Virus record (IMG/VR): IMGVR_UViG_3300044624_001994 | Location: 1-64,000 of that record | From: a virus | Direction: 5' to 3' (one strand) | DNA: 64,000 nt | Shown: positions 52,001-60,102 of the stretch, one piece after another | How the letters are laid out: every line of letters starts with the position of its first letter | How positions within the stretch are numbered: the first letter of the stretch is position 1 | Made by a program: the position numbers and the translations under genes | The notes under the pieces: model-generated | The model's database searches: none | Told to the model about the DNA's origin: nothing | What the model saw: the letters and a program-made list of their open reading frames with translations, nothing else

Positions 52001-55000
52001 TATTTGTTCTTTAGTAATACCATCATATAAGTATTTTGCTATTGACCTTGAATCGTCTTTACCTATTGATGCAATAAATTCAGCTTCATTTTTTTCAATT
52101 TCATTTATTTGTTCTATTCTTTGTCTAACTTCAGCTTGTTTTTTAGCTATTTCTTCATCCTTCTTTTTTTCGCTTAGTTCTCTTTTTTCTTTTATTTGCG
52201 CTAATTCGCTATCAGTTGGCTTGTTTTTAAGAAAAGCCTTAACCGCTTCCATGTCTTGTTTAAAATCATTTAACGATAATTCTTTCTTTTCAGGAGTAGT
52301 CTTATTGCTTGTTATAAAATCACTGGTCAATCTAATAGGATTAAGTGTAGGATAATTGAAAAAATCATCCGGTCTTCTTCCTCCCGAAAGTTCTTTAATA
52401 CGATTTAATTCTTTTTGTAGTTCAATAGCTTCATCTACTATATCCTTTAATTCTGGAACCGATTGCAATACTTCTAAAAGCTTTAACGGAACTCCATTTA
52501 AAGATTCAATATATTTTCTTGTTATTTTTTCTGGTATTGGCTGTTGTTGTTTTTCTTTAGCAGCTAATTCAGCAAGTTCTTTGTTTTGTTCTGTAATCGG
52601 TTTAATAACATCATTATCATTGAAATCTGAATATATGTTTTTAAAGTTTTCTTTTGCGCTTGCTTCAAGTATTTCTTCAATGTTTTGTGGCGTATTTTCA
52701 TTAAGTTCAGCAACAGCAAAAGAATAGTTATCTCTTCCAACTGTTGTAGAAGGCCTTGCAGTATCTAATCTAAGTCCAACAACAACATACTTTTTACCTT
52801 TATACTCTATTATTTCAGAAAATGATTTACCGGAGCTTATATTATTCATTACTTGCGTTGAACTCCTTACATCAAAAGAATTCTTAGAAACTGCTTTAAA
52901 TCCTTCAGCAAGTCCTGATAAAATTATATCAGGTTTTACTTTAGCTGGTTGAGGAGTTTTACCTTCTAATGCTGCAATTTCTGCATCATATCTTTTATTA
53001 ATTTCATTTATTTTACTAATAGTTTCTGGGTCATACGCTTTATTAAAATCTTGTTCTGTTTCTAAATAAGGTTTAAATTTAGGTTTACTTTCAAAGTTTC
53101 CTGAATTTACATTTTGAGATTTAGGACTTTTATCAGGTCTATGTTCTGAAGTTCTAAATAACCTATAAAATTTAGCACCTGGAAAATTAGGACTATCTTC
53201 TATTGTTACATAATAAGGATATTCTTTTAATTCATCTTGTCTATTTTTTTCTATTTCAGCTATTGCTTCTGCATTAGATTTTTGAGATGTAGGCATTTCT
53301 TTACCTAACAGCTTTTCAACTGCATCGACCAACATAGGATTGCTCCCATCTGCTTTAGCCTTGTGGTAGGCTTCAGAGATAGCGTTAGCATCATTTTTAA
53401 GCAATTGTTCACTTAACTCTATTTGTTCCTTTAAAGACCTATATTCTTCGTCACTTTCAAAATCTTTGATTCCTTTACTTACAAGTTCTTTAGTTCTTTC
53501 AATTACCTTTTCATATAATTGCTTATTTAAAGCATTTATTTCTTGTGCAGGTATTTCTTTAGTGATGTCCTTTCCCTCCAATGCCTTGGCTGTACTCTCT
53601 ACATCTTTTAATGCAGGATTCTCTTCTTTTTTAGGAGGAGCAGTAAACCCACCTGTGCCGGTTGCCGGAACATTACCTTTGCCAGTAGTAGTTGGCGCAT
53701 TGCCCCTACCTACTGGAGTGAATCCTTCTTTTTGTAATCCAGCTTTGTAATCTTCTATTTTCTTGTCATATCTTTCAATGATTTCATCCATGACAGTTTT
53801 GTCGCTGCCAATAGAATAAACATCATCTAAATAATCTTTATTATTTTCTAACTCTGCATTTCGTTCATCTTTTATCTTTTGTATTTCTGCTTGTTGCGTT
53901 GGAGTTAATTCTTTTGTAGGCTTAACCGTTTCTTTTGTTGCTGGTTTTTTTGTTTTGACATCATCAATCATTTTGTCATATCGATCAATAATATCATCCA
54001 TTACAGTCTTACCGCTGCCATCCGGCAACAGGTCATCTAATTGGTCACGCTTGCTATCTAATTCGTCATTACGCTGACTTTTTAGCTTTTGTATCTCTGC
54101 ATCTTGTTCAGCTGTTGTTTCGGCTACTGGTTGTTGTTTTTCTCTTACAACAGTTTTGGCTTTTAACTCTTCAATCTGTTGGTCGTACCTATCAACAATT
54201 TCATCCATTACAGTCTTACCACCAGTTTTAGATGCTTGTTCTAATTCTTTAATTTTCTGGTCATATTCTTTTGAAATTTTATCCGCTTCAGGAGATGTAG
54301 TAATGACTGCTGAATCTTCTATCGTCATTATGTCATCAAGTTCAGCTTCAGCATCTTTTCTATCTATCAATTCATCACCAATAGTTACAGTTCCTTTTCC
54401 ATTATCAGGTTGAGATAGTGCATTTATAAGTTCCTGCTTTCTCGCTTTTTCTTCGGGAGTTAATTCATCTGCTACTATACCACCATCAGGCAATTTATCT
54501 AATTCTGCTTGTTTCTGTTTCTTTAATTCCTCTATTTGCGCCGTATTGTCAACAGTTACTTCATTGTCAAGTTCGTCTTTTTTGCTATCTAATTCATCGT
54601 TACGCTGGCTTTTTAGCTTTTGTATTTCTGCATCAAGTTCAGCTTGGGTCATAGTAGTTTTGCCAGCACCTTCTCCCTTGCCCTGACCTTCTTTTCCATA
54701 CCCAATTTGTCCAGATTCAGCATCACTTTTCTTGGTTTCTATTAACATATTTAAACCTAACAATTGCTTTTCAATGTTACGTTTATCTTGAATAGCTTGA
54801 ACCAAATTACCACCTGCTCTTACTTCTTCAATTTTAGCTTCAGCATCTTTCAGTTTTTGCTCTAATGAAGCCTTTGTTTGTTCTAAAATCTCTGGAGTTA
54901 GTTTATTTGCAGCTTCCGTAAGTAATCTTCTTTCAGTACCACCAGGCAATTTAGGCAATTGTTCGGCCGCAAATTGGTCAACTGCATCAATACCAACAGC

Positions 55001-58000
55001 TTCAATTTTCATCCTTTCATTTGCATGCTTTTGTGTTACTTTTTCAAGTAATTTTATATCATCAGTTTCTAAATCTCCACGTTTTAATGCACTGGCATTT
55101 TCGGGATTAAGCGCAAGACTTTCAAATTCACTTCTACTTAATGGAACGCCATTATAAGAAAACGAATACACTTCTGCATCACTTTTAAGCGTTTCAATTT
55201 CAGCATCAATTACTTTTACCTTATCAAGTAATTTTGTTCTTTCACTTGAATTTCCATCAATATTGGCATCAAGACGATCGGCTTGTGAAATTAATTTATT
55301 TTTTTCGTACTGCAATGCAGAGTATCTATCAAATTGCTTAGATTTAAAATCAAACGGTATGTCACCATTTTGTGCTTCCATGAACATGTTGTATGCATGT
55401 TTCATAATTTGTCTTGCATCGGCAATTTCTTCTTCTGATATTACTCCTTGGGCTTCTAATGTATCAATTGTTTTAATCAATTGGTCAAGCCTTCCTTTCA
55501 TTGATTCTGCAGAAACATCTTTAGCACTATAATCGTTAAAATATTTCTTTACTTGCTTATTTATTTGACCTAATGCGGACCTGTCTTGAAATCCACCCAT
55601 ACCAACAGCAAATACTAATTCCATAACTCCACCAACTGCCATTATTTCTTGACCTGCATCTGACATTGCAAATTCTTGAAATGTAATATATGGGTCAGTT
55701 GCTGTTACGTTTTTATATTCTTGAAAAAGTTCCTCTGCTGCTCCAGTTGTAATTTGCAAAGCACCTTTACCACCATAACCAACAATAGTTTTAAAAACAT
55801 CTAATTTTTTATTTGTACTTCCAGCTGCACGTATTTTACCTGACTTTTTAAATATATCATAGAATTGCAATGCATCAACTGCTATTAATTGTAAATTTCC
55901 ATCTCTAACATGATTAAATTGCCTTAACGCCTCATCGTATGTTTCTCCATTTGCTAAGGCCTCTTGAAAAGTTCCTGCGGCTTCCATGTTTGCCTCAATA
56001 ACCCTTGATGACGCTGCACCAACAACAGACGCAATAGCTGTTCTTGATGACATTGATAAGCCAGTGCGTGCAAATAGTCCAATAGAGCCTCTTGTTACTA
56101 TACTTCCTACTCCTGCTCCTGGTATCATTAATGGGGCCATACTACCTGCATTTGAGATATACCAATCTGGCTTTAAAAGGTCCATTAAATCAAAATTACC
56201 AAAATCAGGTGTTGGAATATTTGCTCTTATTGAATTATTTGCAGCAAGTCCATAGTCTGGAAATTGAAATGATGGTGCAAAGTATTTTATGCTGCCAAAT
56301 ATAGCATCTTGTAGATTTTGCGTACCATTATACAAAGACGATAACATTTGCTCCGCAACGCCCATCCTATCCCATCTCATTTTTTTTAATTTCTTATCAT
56401 AGGTTTCCATTTCATCCATATAAACCTCTGCAATAGTTTTATACTTATTTTCATATTCCGCCTTTGATATTCCATATCTTTTCTTAAAATCTTCATCTGA
56501 AACACCTGTAAATTTTTCCAAGTCTTTCATTTGAGTTTCAAGTAATTTTGCCCTACTTTTTAAATTTTGTTCATCATTAATTGCCATTTCAAGCAATTTT
56601 GACTTTCGGGTATTAAATATTTTATAGAGGTCTTGGTATTCTTGATTAGATGTCAAAAGAATATTTTCTAATATTTTATTTGCATCCACCGCTTTAATTT
56701 TGCCCGCATCAACATCTGCTTGTAAAGTTTTCTTTTTTTCTTCTAATTCCCTTAATTTATTGTTTTGCCATGTTTTGCTTTGTGATTCCCATTCTTTATT
56801 TATATCATTACCTAATTTTTCGAATTTTGCTTTATACACAGATACATCTCTTGTAAATTGGTCATTAGCAACACCAATATTAGCTGCCATTTTTTTAGCT
56901 TGCTCTTCTAACTCTTTATTTTCTAAAGTTAATTGTTCAGGTGTAGGTAAATTTAATTTTTCTAATGCTCTATTTATTCTACCTTCAAGTAAATCTACAT
57001 TCTCTTGATTATTAGCTCTTTCATACAAATATGTTCTAAGTGCTGATTTTTGTTCAACACTTAAATTAGGATATTCTTTTAAAACTTCTTCTAAGTACGG
57101 TTGTACAAATCTTGCCCTATTTCTTATTGTTGGAGCTAATCCTTTAACCCTCATATTTGGGCCAATAGATGGAGTGTTTAATTCTTGTGCTATCCAAGTA
57201 CCCCATGTTGCTTCATGTTCTTGATAGTATTTATCCCATTCTGCTTTTAATTCACCATATCCTTGTTGAATTTCTTCTTTAGACATTCCGGCTTTTTTAG
57301 CCTCTGCAAGCCAATCTTCAAGAAATGCTTGATTGTATCTACCACCAGTTACTGCATCATATAAATCAGTTTTTTCTTTTAATTTTTCATAAGCAGTATT
57401 CTGTATATTTTCCCAGCTATTTTTATCATTTTTTTTCTTTTCCTCATCTTTTTCTGCCATTTTAATTAAAGACTCATTAAGAGATTGAACCTCTTTTAAA
57501 GCCTTATCTTCTTTTGCAAAAAATTGCTGTGCTGCAATTGGCACATCTTGTTGTGGAAGACTTCTCATGTAACTATCTTCATGCTGTACTTCTTTATACG
57601 CTTCTACTCTTCTATCTTCCAGCCTTGAAATCATTTCCTTTTCTCTACTATCATCAATAGAGCCGCTTACTTTTAACTGTTTTACATTTTCTATTTTTTG
57701 GTCATATTCTGCTTTAACCTCAGTTAATTTTGTATTGTATTCTTTGGTTTTTCTTGCTTCTTCTTCTCTAATTGGTTTATTCGTAAATTTTTCAATACCA
57801 TATTCAAATGGTGAACGATACAACATTGCACCAGCATTTATATCTTCTTCAGTATAATCTTTTACTCCGTAAGCATCAACACCACCAACCAAATTATTTG
57901 CGTAAGGATTTGTCCAATTATTTGTTTGCGTTGTGGTATTGTCTACTGGATTATCATTTGTAATATATTTACTGAAGAGGTCCAGAAATGCGTTTCTTTG

Positions 58001-58294
58001 TTCTTCTTCTTTTGATGAACCAGTTGTAGATTCTTGCGAGGATGTTTCTTTTGGAACTTGATTTTTTTTTTGCTCTACTGGCTTTGTACCATCGCCAAAA
58101 ATACTATTATTAAAAGCGTTGTAATCTTTATACTTGTCAGATATTAAATCTTTTTGCACAAGATAATTATGCAATTCTTTTCTTTCTGCATCTGTCGAAA
58201 AATCTCTTAACAACGCTTCTTCAGTTGTTCCTCCATAAATTTTATTTTCATTCAAAAACTTAATAAGTCTTTGTCTTTCTATTGGATCCGGCAT
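43016..58294 (-). CDS. Giant polyvalent virion protein (DdrB-ParB, SF2 helicase, zincin, LPD38-like)
   Basis: 5092 residues in one open frame of 15.3 kb. Parts in order: N-terminal disordered and long coiled coils (1-690); hydrophobic glycine-rich segments (about 700-760, PLMIPGAGVGSIVTRGSIGLFA, and 860-910); low-complexity coiled coil with a repeated unit (about 1210-1520); a small beta domain near 2150-2200; DdrB-like ParB domain (2400-2560; YVLLEADEVQQSH, AQPKPRG, VQGTGRTEGL); Lys-rich linker; SF2 helicase (about 3250-3770; Walker A MGVGKT near 3285, DEAH near 3360, motif VI GRVSRR); a GGNYNIKFKVWNFP module near 3810; zincin with HELGH near 3928 and a Glu in GEGIAEF; helical region; LPD38-like C-terminus (4530-4900; NPFFAARNIIRD, VIPFSNAQLQGQ). 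These are parts of polyvalent proteins injected with phage or plasmid DNA to protect it. Confidence 0.85.
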   Translation of the reverse strand: MPDPIERQRLIKFLNENKIYGGTTEEALLRDFSTDAERKELHNYLVQKDLISDKYKDYNAFNNSIFGDGTKPVEQKKNQVPKETSSQESTTGSSKEEEQRNAFLDLFSKYITNDNPVDNTTTQTNNWTNPYANNLVGGVDAYGVKDYTEEDINAGAMLYRSPFEYGIEKFTNKPIREEEARKTKEYNTKLTEVKAEYDQKIENVKQLKVSGSIDDSREKEMISRLEDRRVEAYKEVQHEDSYMRSLPQQDVPIAAQQFFAKEDKALKEVQSLNESLIKMAEKDEEKKKNDKNSWENIQNTAYEKLKEKTDLYDAVTGGRYNQAFLEDWLAEAKKAGMSKEEIQQGYGELKAEWDKYYQEHEATWGTWIAQELNTPSIGPNMRVKGLAPTIRNRARFVQPYLEEVLKEYPNLSVEQKSALRTYLYERANNQENVDLLEGRINRALEKLNLPTPEQLTLENKELEEQAKKMAANIGVANDQFTRDVSVYKAKFEKLGNDINKEWESQSKTWQNNKLRELEEKKKTLQADVDAGKIKAVDANKILENILLTSNQEYQDLYKIFNTRKSKLLEMAINDEQNLKSRAKLLETQMKDLEKFTGVSDEDFKKRYGISKAEYENKYKTIAEVYMDEMETYDKKLKKMRWDRMGVAEQMLSSLYNGTQNLQDAIFGSIKYFAPSFQFPDYGLAANNSIRANIPTPDFGNFDLMDLLKPDWYISNAGSMAPLMIPGAGVGSIVTRGSIGLFARTGLSMSSRTAIASVVGAASSRVIEANMEAAGTFQEALANGETYDEALRQFNHVRDGNLQLIAVDALQFYDIFKKSGKIRAAGSTNKKLDVFKTIVGYGGKGALQITTGAAEELFQEYKNVTATDPYITFQEFAMSDAGQEIMAVGGVMELVFAVGMGGFQDRSALGQINKQVKKYFNDYSAKDVSAESMKGRLDQLIKTIDTLEAQGVISEEEIADARQIMKHAYNMFMEAQNGDIPFDFKSKQFDRYSALQYEKNKLISQADRLDANIDGNSSERTKLLDKVKVIDAEIETLKSDAEVYSFSYNGVPLSRSEFESLALNPENASALKRGDLETDDIKLLEKVTQKHANERMKIEAVGIDAVDQFAAEQLPKLPGGTERRLLTEAANKLTPEILEQTKASLEQKLKDAEAKIEEVRAGGNLVQAIQDKRNIEKQLLGLNMLIETKKSDAESGQIGYGKEGQGKGEGAGKTTMTQAELDAEIQKLKSQRNDELDSKKDELDNEVTVDNTAQIEELKKQKQAELDKLPDGGIVADELTPEEKARKQELINALSQPDNGKGTVTIGDELIDRKDAEAELDDIMTIEDSAVITTSPEADKISKEYDQKIKELEQASKTGGKTVMDEIVDRYDQQIEELKAKTVVREKQQPVAETTAEQDAEIQKLKSQRNDELDSKRDQLDDLLPDGSGKTVMDDIIDRYDKMIDDVKTKKPATKETVKPTKELTPTQQAEIQKIKDERNAELENNKDYLDDVYSIGSDKTVMDEIIERYDKKIEDYKAGLQKEGFTPVGRGNAPTTTGKGNVPATGTGGFTAPPKKEENPALKDVESTAKALEGKDITKEIPAQEINALNKQLYEKVIERTKELVSKGIKDFESDEEYRSLKEQIELSEQLLKNDANAISEAYHKAKADGSNPMLVDAVEKLLGKEMPTSQKSNAEAIAEIEKNRQDELKEYPYYVTIEDSPNFPGAKFYRLFRTSEHRPDKSPKSQNVNSGNFESKPKFKPYLETEQDFNKAYDPETISKINEINKRYDAEIAALEGKTPQPAKVKPDIILSGLAEGFKAVSKNSFDVRSSTQVMNNISSGKSFSEIIEYKGKKYVVVGLRLDTARPSTTVGRDNYSFAVAELNENTPQNIEEILEASAKENFKNIYSDFNDNDVIKPITEQNKELAELAAKEKQQQPIPEKITRKYIESLNGVPLKLLEVLQSVPELKDIVDEAIELQKELNRIKELSGGRRPDDFFNYPTLNPIRLTSDFITSNKTTPEKKELSLNDFKQDMEAVKAFLKNKPTDSELAQIKEKRELSEKKKDEEIAKKQAEVRQRIEQINEIEKNEAEFIASIGKDDSRSIAKYLYDGITKEQIKNVNDVRLAMSKEAGKKIPLSKVMDIMKRPDINYSIQNYIAALKNDNLNLFETVRAEKIIKILENVSKSPSGFTAKESKTQKTARLLNEANAPTRFQPDDKVIFTAKDGTETEVSFRGYNGANAAVIVGPAGSGIGQMQVDVTQLKYSANQELNNNDKSDLEKVTQTATGYIEEVLGKDSDTESINEVLADRQDAIDRAVRNPKLSEQIAKVYQDALKNNNNPELVEAVESIIGRPVESVDRRESFVARTTNPNLTEETTEKNTENDVKKDIRRGYRVVDGEKYFRPDPIADKIEGRDTVVYFTPKTKVPAKYVLLEADEVQQSHYKGDPNMHFFLGAAQPKPRGLGEYFALAGQIKAMALESPLAVEGPIAYIGAPVVNERGELVQGTGRTEGLKIAYNEYPDKAQEYKEYLIQNAALFGLDPNVVKNMKAPILVRMIQTTDEQAITLGNYMDTDMIDVGGPQAQAIARIRRADKGKFRQAVTVLLENADPDETINQAIRSAGKKFIDLLIDAGVINRQEAMQNIFEGKLSSDLAKALEDAIFQLGLEGGHPNLWQEVNRLPQYAEDAIKRIIIPMLSTNYERSYQNDLHMAIIGMREYYNTAALSKGLRFDSWIQMQEANDTEIPLKRYNPVQLAMMKLFIDIERLNPELKTPTKKHQAILKVFTDYEKTVRTNVKEGEISMLETLGYEIPSIEEAFNLAFKNNKLNLKIEDYDTTTAIEGEGATGPDLFGTEGNTAGELSFTAPEGKTGRDEETRRKQDETSNKDLGIVADEKGGFETEKGRQETIGADNAISIFNEMIKNGVDPEIALANIEESLINSGMHPDMVKTIYDMVFEEYSKQNAEKGIPPAQTELEKKSETAETEKELEAANEEFDNYVDEVEIILTADIAKDMYKKGLISGDDYFYIQEYLSGDTNTVYAESFEAAKKLIPDYKESLKTSKKSAAKKQATPRKTPTKPKTESKAKNVKDKKAETNKNLNDALKDLDNLFKNLGKGPESKQTDVKVIDIIRAGVKVGYYAVEQFKETFANNPDSITREEWDKFMIEKIGDRIKPYLNDIWNSKIPPSLDTTTPRFSDYTKSVQDKVRFEAKRKTQEKVAEGDQEVESKEALGFEADGKQSLPIEQKKQPGVRPPLRYHNYDKMPKDTEQFVPAERYGADLDEHQRYAVNLMLTNWYTNDKKAFLLNDSMGVGKTRQMIAAAVEVAERTGKPVLIVTENKQIIETAFGPDALAMGIDLQAKGIKLITYNSLEKESDGDYGLVIYDEAHNLKNYSGRYKASEKIKTDKVLYSTATPGDKIENAMYFMPEMMGMTKQEFMDAFGIIITENGFARNGRVSMTDTVKKINDVMQKAYQEGMSIRREYPFWGTISNDKMELTPEQIDEIDNVTYAWDTRIDRVKKGPYTDKRTGQQLTSNGNRSWDGRYKGLSEYDMDLLDDKIQRELREQKINMLDKLVESYKAKAVAIRIKNDLANGKSVVVVSQNVNDIKIKGLDGNGYSMTEVTRPSFLMNLKAELAAAGIKFSEVTAKTDKSEAVRKFQNGEVNVIIGSMDSMSTGISLDDTVGSRPRVLYVAQASYDANVFNQVMGRVSRRNTKSEAQAIVLYGNTPSETNKESKVTRKTGILGMFQGYGVDPATQTELDKMDEFEAVVEKKKEERQKKRDEKKEGVKHNVKLEVVTVPGAGTQFISIKNSFPMKDILKALGGNYNIKFKVWNFPIDRKAELEALIEKFNNGTLTPEEINKATHKHLSTTNPIPGTSTGSPTLTPDGERVKVAPLYGMSPVKVAKIIRDARNKLKAFMKYGYPGSPRAAGSYNTINAAIMIRKVNDLDVIVHELGHLIQDYKKLTPTDDQFDAELSKFWPFGSPPPEGASEAAAMAYLRGEGIAEFTRAYMLNPAEAKRLAPEFYDFFEQAVGEQDLANITSIGQTLRGLMGLDSFQKAIATNQMNEYDLSATSSARENLARWWDNRLVAWGFKQYDMTAFKMSFIDKVKRAFSDEKQALIKAQKQLMGIKGMQEIRPSKNPYWLARQLPGIGDKIGLLQQDGMVRLGPKGYTQAMDTNPKTGKKEAITLRWLSEPFGMLEAGFKGFKKRLKEIVEAKQLVGSYMVAERTVELSKRFAKEEIFDMYKISDADYAQIKYEFYNIDRKTTDPVKNAEEKAQFLLDNGFRINIDNVATIDKLMDWVNSDYDTLHPDISNHPLLNKIKQRVISGLGLLGQNDFDAAKELLNAVKTELTPEKQEMLKEAARRYRVFADQILFYMMDHGRLSPEFVKEIKDNNLQYVAMNRVMSSTPGFDTNFDDSTQASLFKTASGRQTFDDKIVGSSRDRFDPYENLMTNMYKAIEEADTNYMLNQFADLLRSNRGMEQGSPQATANIGRQIQMAPNQQIGDRPAIVIFNNGVREVWEFDPAVYEALSTTFKGDKQSALLNMTLNIVGAQAKLVRFTATKNPFFAARNIIRDLQQQLFISRTLYNNFNTRAAMEEYGFSKQEIDNILEIATLTRSDADKMLQLYGGGQAGYYTKSREHYYAALYREMRKFAKKGSGSIVVDFQTLKNIYNNYDNWLAQGERVTRVTEYQSAYKYAMTKLGYDEYDAALYAAYQARDLMDFAKIGTVMKLINRVIPFSNAQLQGQLRMLQAMRENPAQAFSSIIAGAALPSIFFYAMAYLGGYEDEYMELPPHERDLFYNFKIPAVSNEMIRIPKPFEYGLMGTSAERLVQGIHTKDMEKAFRGHIGSYGNAYSLFNPNKLKWDIIGTLKPIVEVSTNYNTFYKSTIIPYGESKVPVADREKEGTGSYLGNILGDALGGQDSRNIDHLIKSYFTFFGEVGTKTVETLRPGVPERDDYESEKEYNAALNKYKPGDDKNSFIGKASWESESIFDNAIDIMKISGFIRKSDIENITAVQGIKEMANKYDLWQSSDYNDLEKVIEAFVSTQEDGDRKGAYEQFIKDAEVIYKIWREKTAEYDKFLNNGYIEIGNETIYLNKKSYVKKKLFNN

Positions 58295-58335
58295 AATTTA
58301 TTTATTAATATTTTTCTATAATTTTGTTTTATATC

Positions 58336-60102
58336 TTAGAATTTTTTCTTTTTTGTATCTTCAGTATTTGTGTTTCCAGTATTTGTGTTTCCGGTATTCT
58401 TTTGTTGAAATACATTACCGTCACCATAATTAAATCCTTCTCCGAGTACTTCTTGAAATCTTCTTTTTCCTTGTACGCCTTTTAATGCTGACATATAATA
58501 ACGATTAGATGAAGAAGATGGGAAACTTCTAATTCCATTTTCAGGGTCATCCACAGGATTATTTGACAAATCATAGACTATATATTCATATTCGTCAGTT
58601 TTACTTGTAGTTACACCAAATTGGGTTTCAGATTTTAATGTTCCTGGGTCTTTTTTAGCTTTAACTACTAATACTTCACCTTTACTGCTGTTAATTTTTT
58701 CTTTTTGCTCAGGATTGAATAGAGTAACATCAAAACCTCCTAACCATCCACTTCCGAAACTAAATGTTTCGCTTTGGCCTGGAGTATATGCTTCTATAAT
58801 TGTAGAACCATCTTCTGTTTTAGTTCCTATAATATATCCTTGTGATTGTTCTTTAGCAATTTTCTGCTCTTCTGCTGTTTTTCCAAGTTTTCCAACTAAT
58901 GCCTTTCTCCAAATATCATGGTCTTTTTTAATTTCTTGGGTTGTATAACCAGTACCTTCAATGCCTTGTATTTCATCTAATTGACTACCTCTATCAATTT
59001 CTATTTCCACTTGCGTTTTCATGTATCTTTCTAACCACTTAACAGCTCCATCGTAATCTTTTACTCGTTCTCCTTCGGGTGCATCTTTTGTAGTTTCTTT
59101 TAAAAAATCCAATAACTTAGGCTGTAAAGCTAAATTTGCTTTAGCAGTTTCTGTCCATCTTTCAGGAGGTACATCTTTTACATTTTTCCACGTTGTTTTG
59201 CCAAGTTCATACTCGTACTTTCCTTTTTCTACATTAGGTTTAGGTAATACAATAGCTTTTAAATCAAACGGTTTTTTATCATAATAATTTTCAAGCTGCA
59301 TTTTACCTAAAACCTCTTCCTGTGACACACCAGCTTCCTTTGCCTTTGTTTCTATTTCAGAAAACATTTCAGGACTTTGTTGCTTAATATTTGCAAGGTC
59401 AGCTTTTAATGTTAAAACATATTCTCTTTTACTTGGGTCTGCTACTGCTTGACTTATATGACCTTGTAGTCTTTCTTCAGATGGTTCTGGGTCTGTTGTT
59501 GCTATTTGTGCTGCAAATTCACCTAAAAATTTAGTTCTATTAAATTCTGGTCTTGCAATTTCTAAATTTGGAGGCAGTAATCCTTTTTCTTTAATTTCTT
59601 TTAAACTATATTGAGAAAACCATGCTAACAAATTGTCTTTACTTTCTTGTGTGTATTTTCCTTCTTTGTCAGCATCAATAACAGCTTTTTCTTTAACGTA
59701 CATGTCTTTGACCTGCTGTGACATTTTCGCATCTTGGTCAAATAAATCCAATTCAGTTCTGTATCTTAATGCCTCAGGCGTAGTTCCGTTTAACGGATCT
59801 ACACCTGCTGCCATAAGTTGACCACCAAATGTCATTAATTCATTTGCCTTTCCTGTCATTTCAGCATCATGTTGAATCCACCAAGATTCTGTACCGGGTC
59901 TTTTTTTATCCGCTTCTTTTTTAGCTTCAACTGCTGCCTTTTTTTCCTCAGCTTTTAACTTTTGTTGGTCGTCTATTAGACTTGTAAATGCTGCCAACGA
60001 ATCATCCGCTTCGCCAAGAACAACTGCTCTGTCAACACCCTGTTGACCAGTATAAACCGAACCTATTGTACCGCCGGGTCCTCCAAATTGATTTGCTGCC
60101 AT
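58336..60102 (-). CDS. Internal virion-type protein, 588 residues
   Basis: Starts MAANQFGGPGGTIGSVYTGQ and has a long charged helix (KAEEKKAAVEAKKEADKKRPG), many Glu, Lys and Gln, and a repetitive tail NTGNTNTGNTNTEDTKKKKF. No enzyme motif is visible. It overlaps the next upstream gene by one base and precedes the giant polyvalent gene, so it may be another ejected or core protein. Not recognised beyond this. Confidence 0.7.
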   Translation of the reverse strand: MAANQFGGPGGTIGSVYTGQQGVDRAVVLGEADDSLAAFTSLIDDQQKLKAEEKKAAVEAKKEADKKRPGTESWWIQHDAEMTGKANELMTFGGQLMAAGVDPLNGTTPEALRYRTELDLFDQDAKMSQQVKDMYVKEKAVIDADKEGKYTQESKDNLLAWFSQYSLKEIKEKGLLPPNLEIARPEFNRTKFLGEFAAQIATTDPEPSEERLQGHISQAVADPSKREYVLTLKADLANIKQQSPEMFSEIETKAKEAGVSQEEVLGKMQLENYYDKKPFDLKAIVLPKPNVEKGKYEYELGKTTWKNVKDVPPERWTETAKANLALQPKLLDFLKETTKDAPEGERVKDYDGAVKWLERYMKTQVEIEIDRGSQLDEIQGIEGTGYTTQEIKKDHDIWRKALVGKLGKTAEEQKIAKEQSQGYIIGTKTEDGSTIIEAYTPGQSETFSFGSGWLGGFDVTLFNPEQKEKINSSKGEVLVVKAKKDPGTLKSETQFGVTTSKTDEYEYIVYDLSNNPVDDPENGIRSFPSSSSNRYYMSALKGVQGKRRFQEVLGEGFNYGDGNVFQQKNTGNTNTGNTNTEDTKKKKF

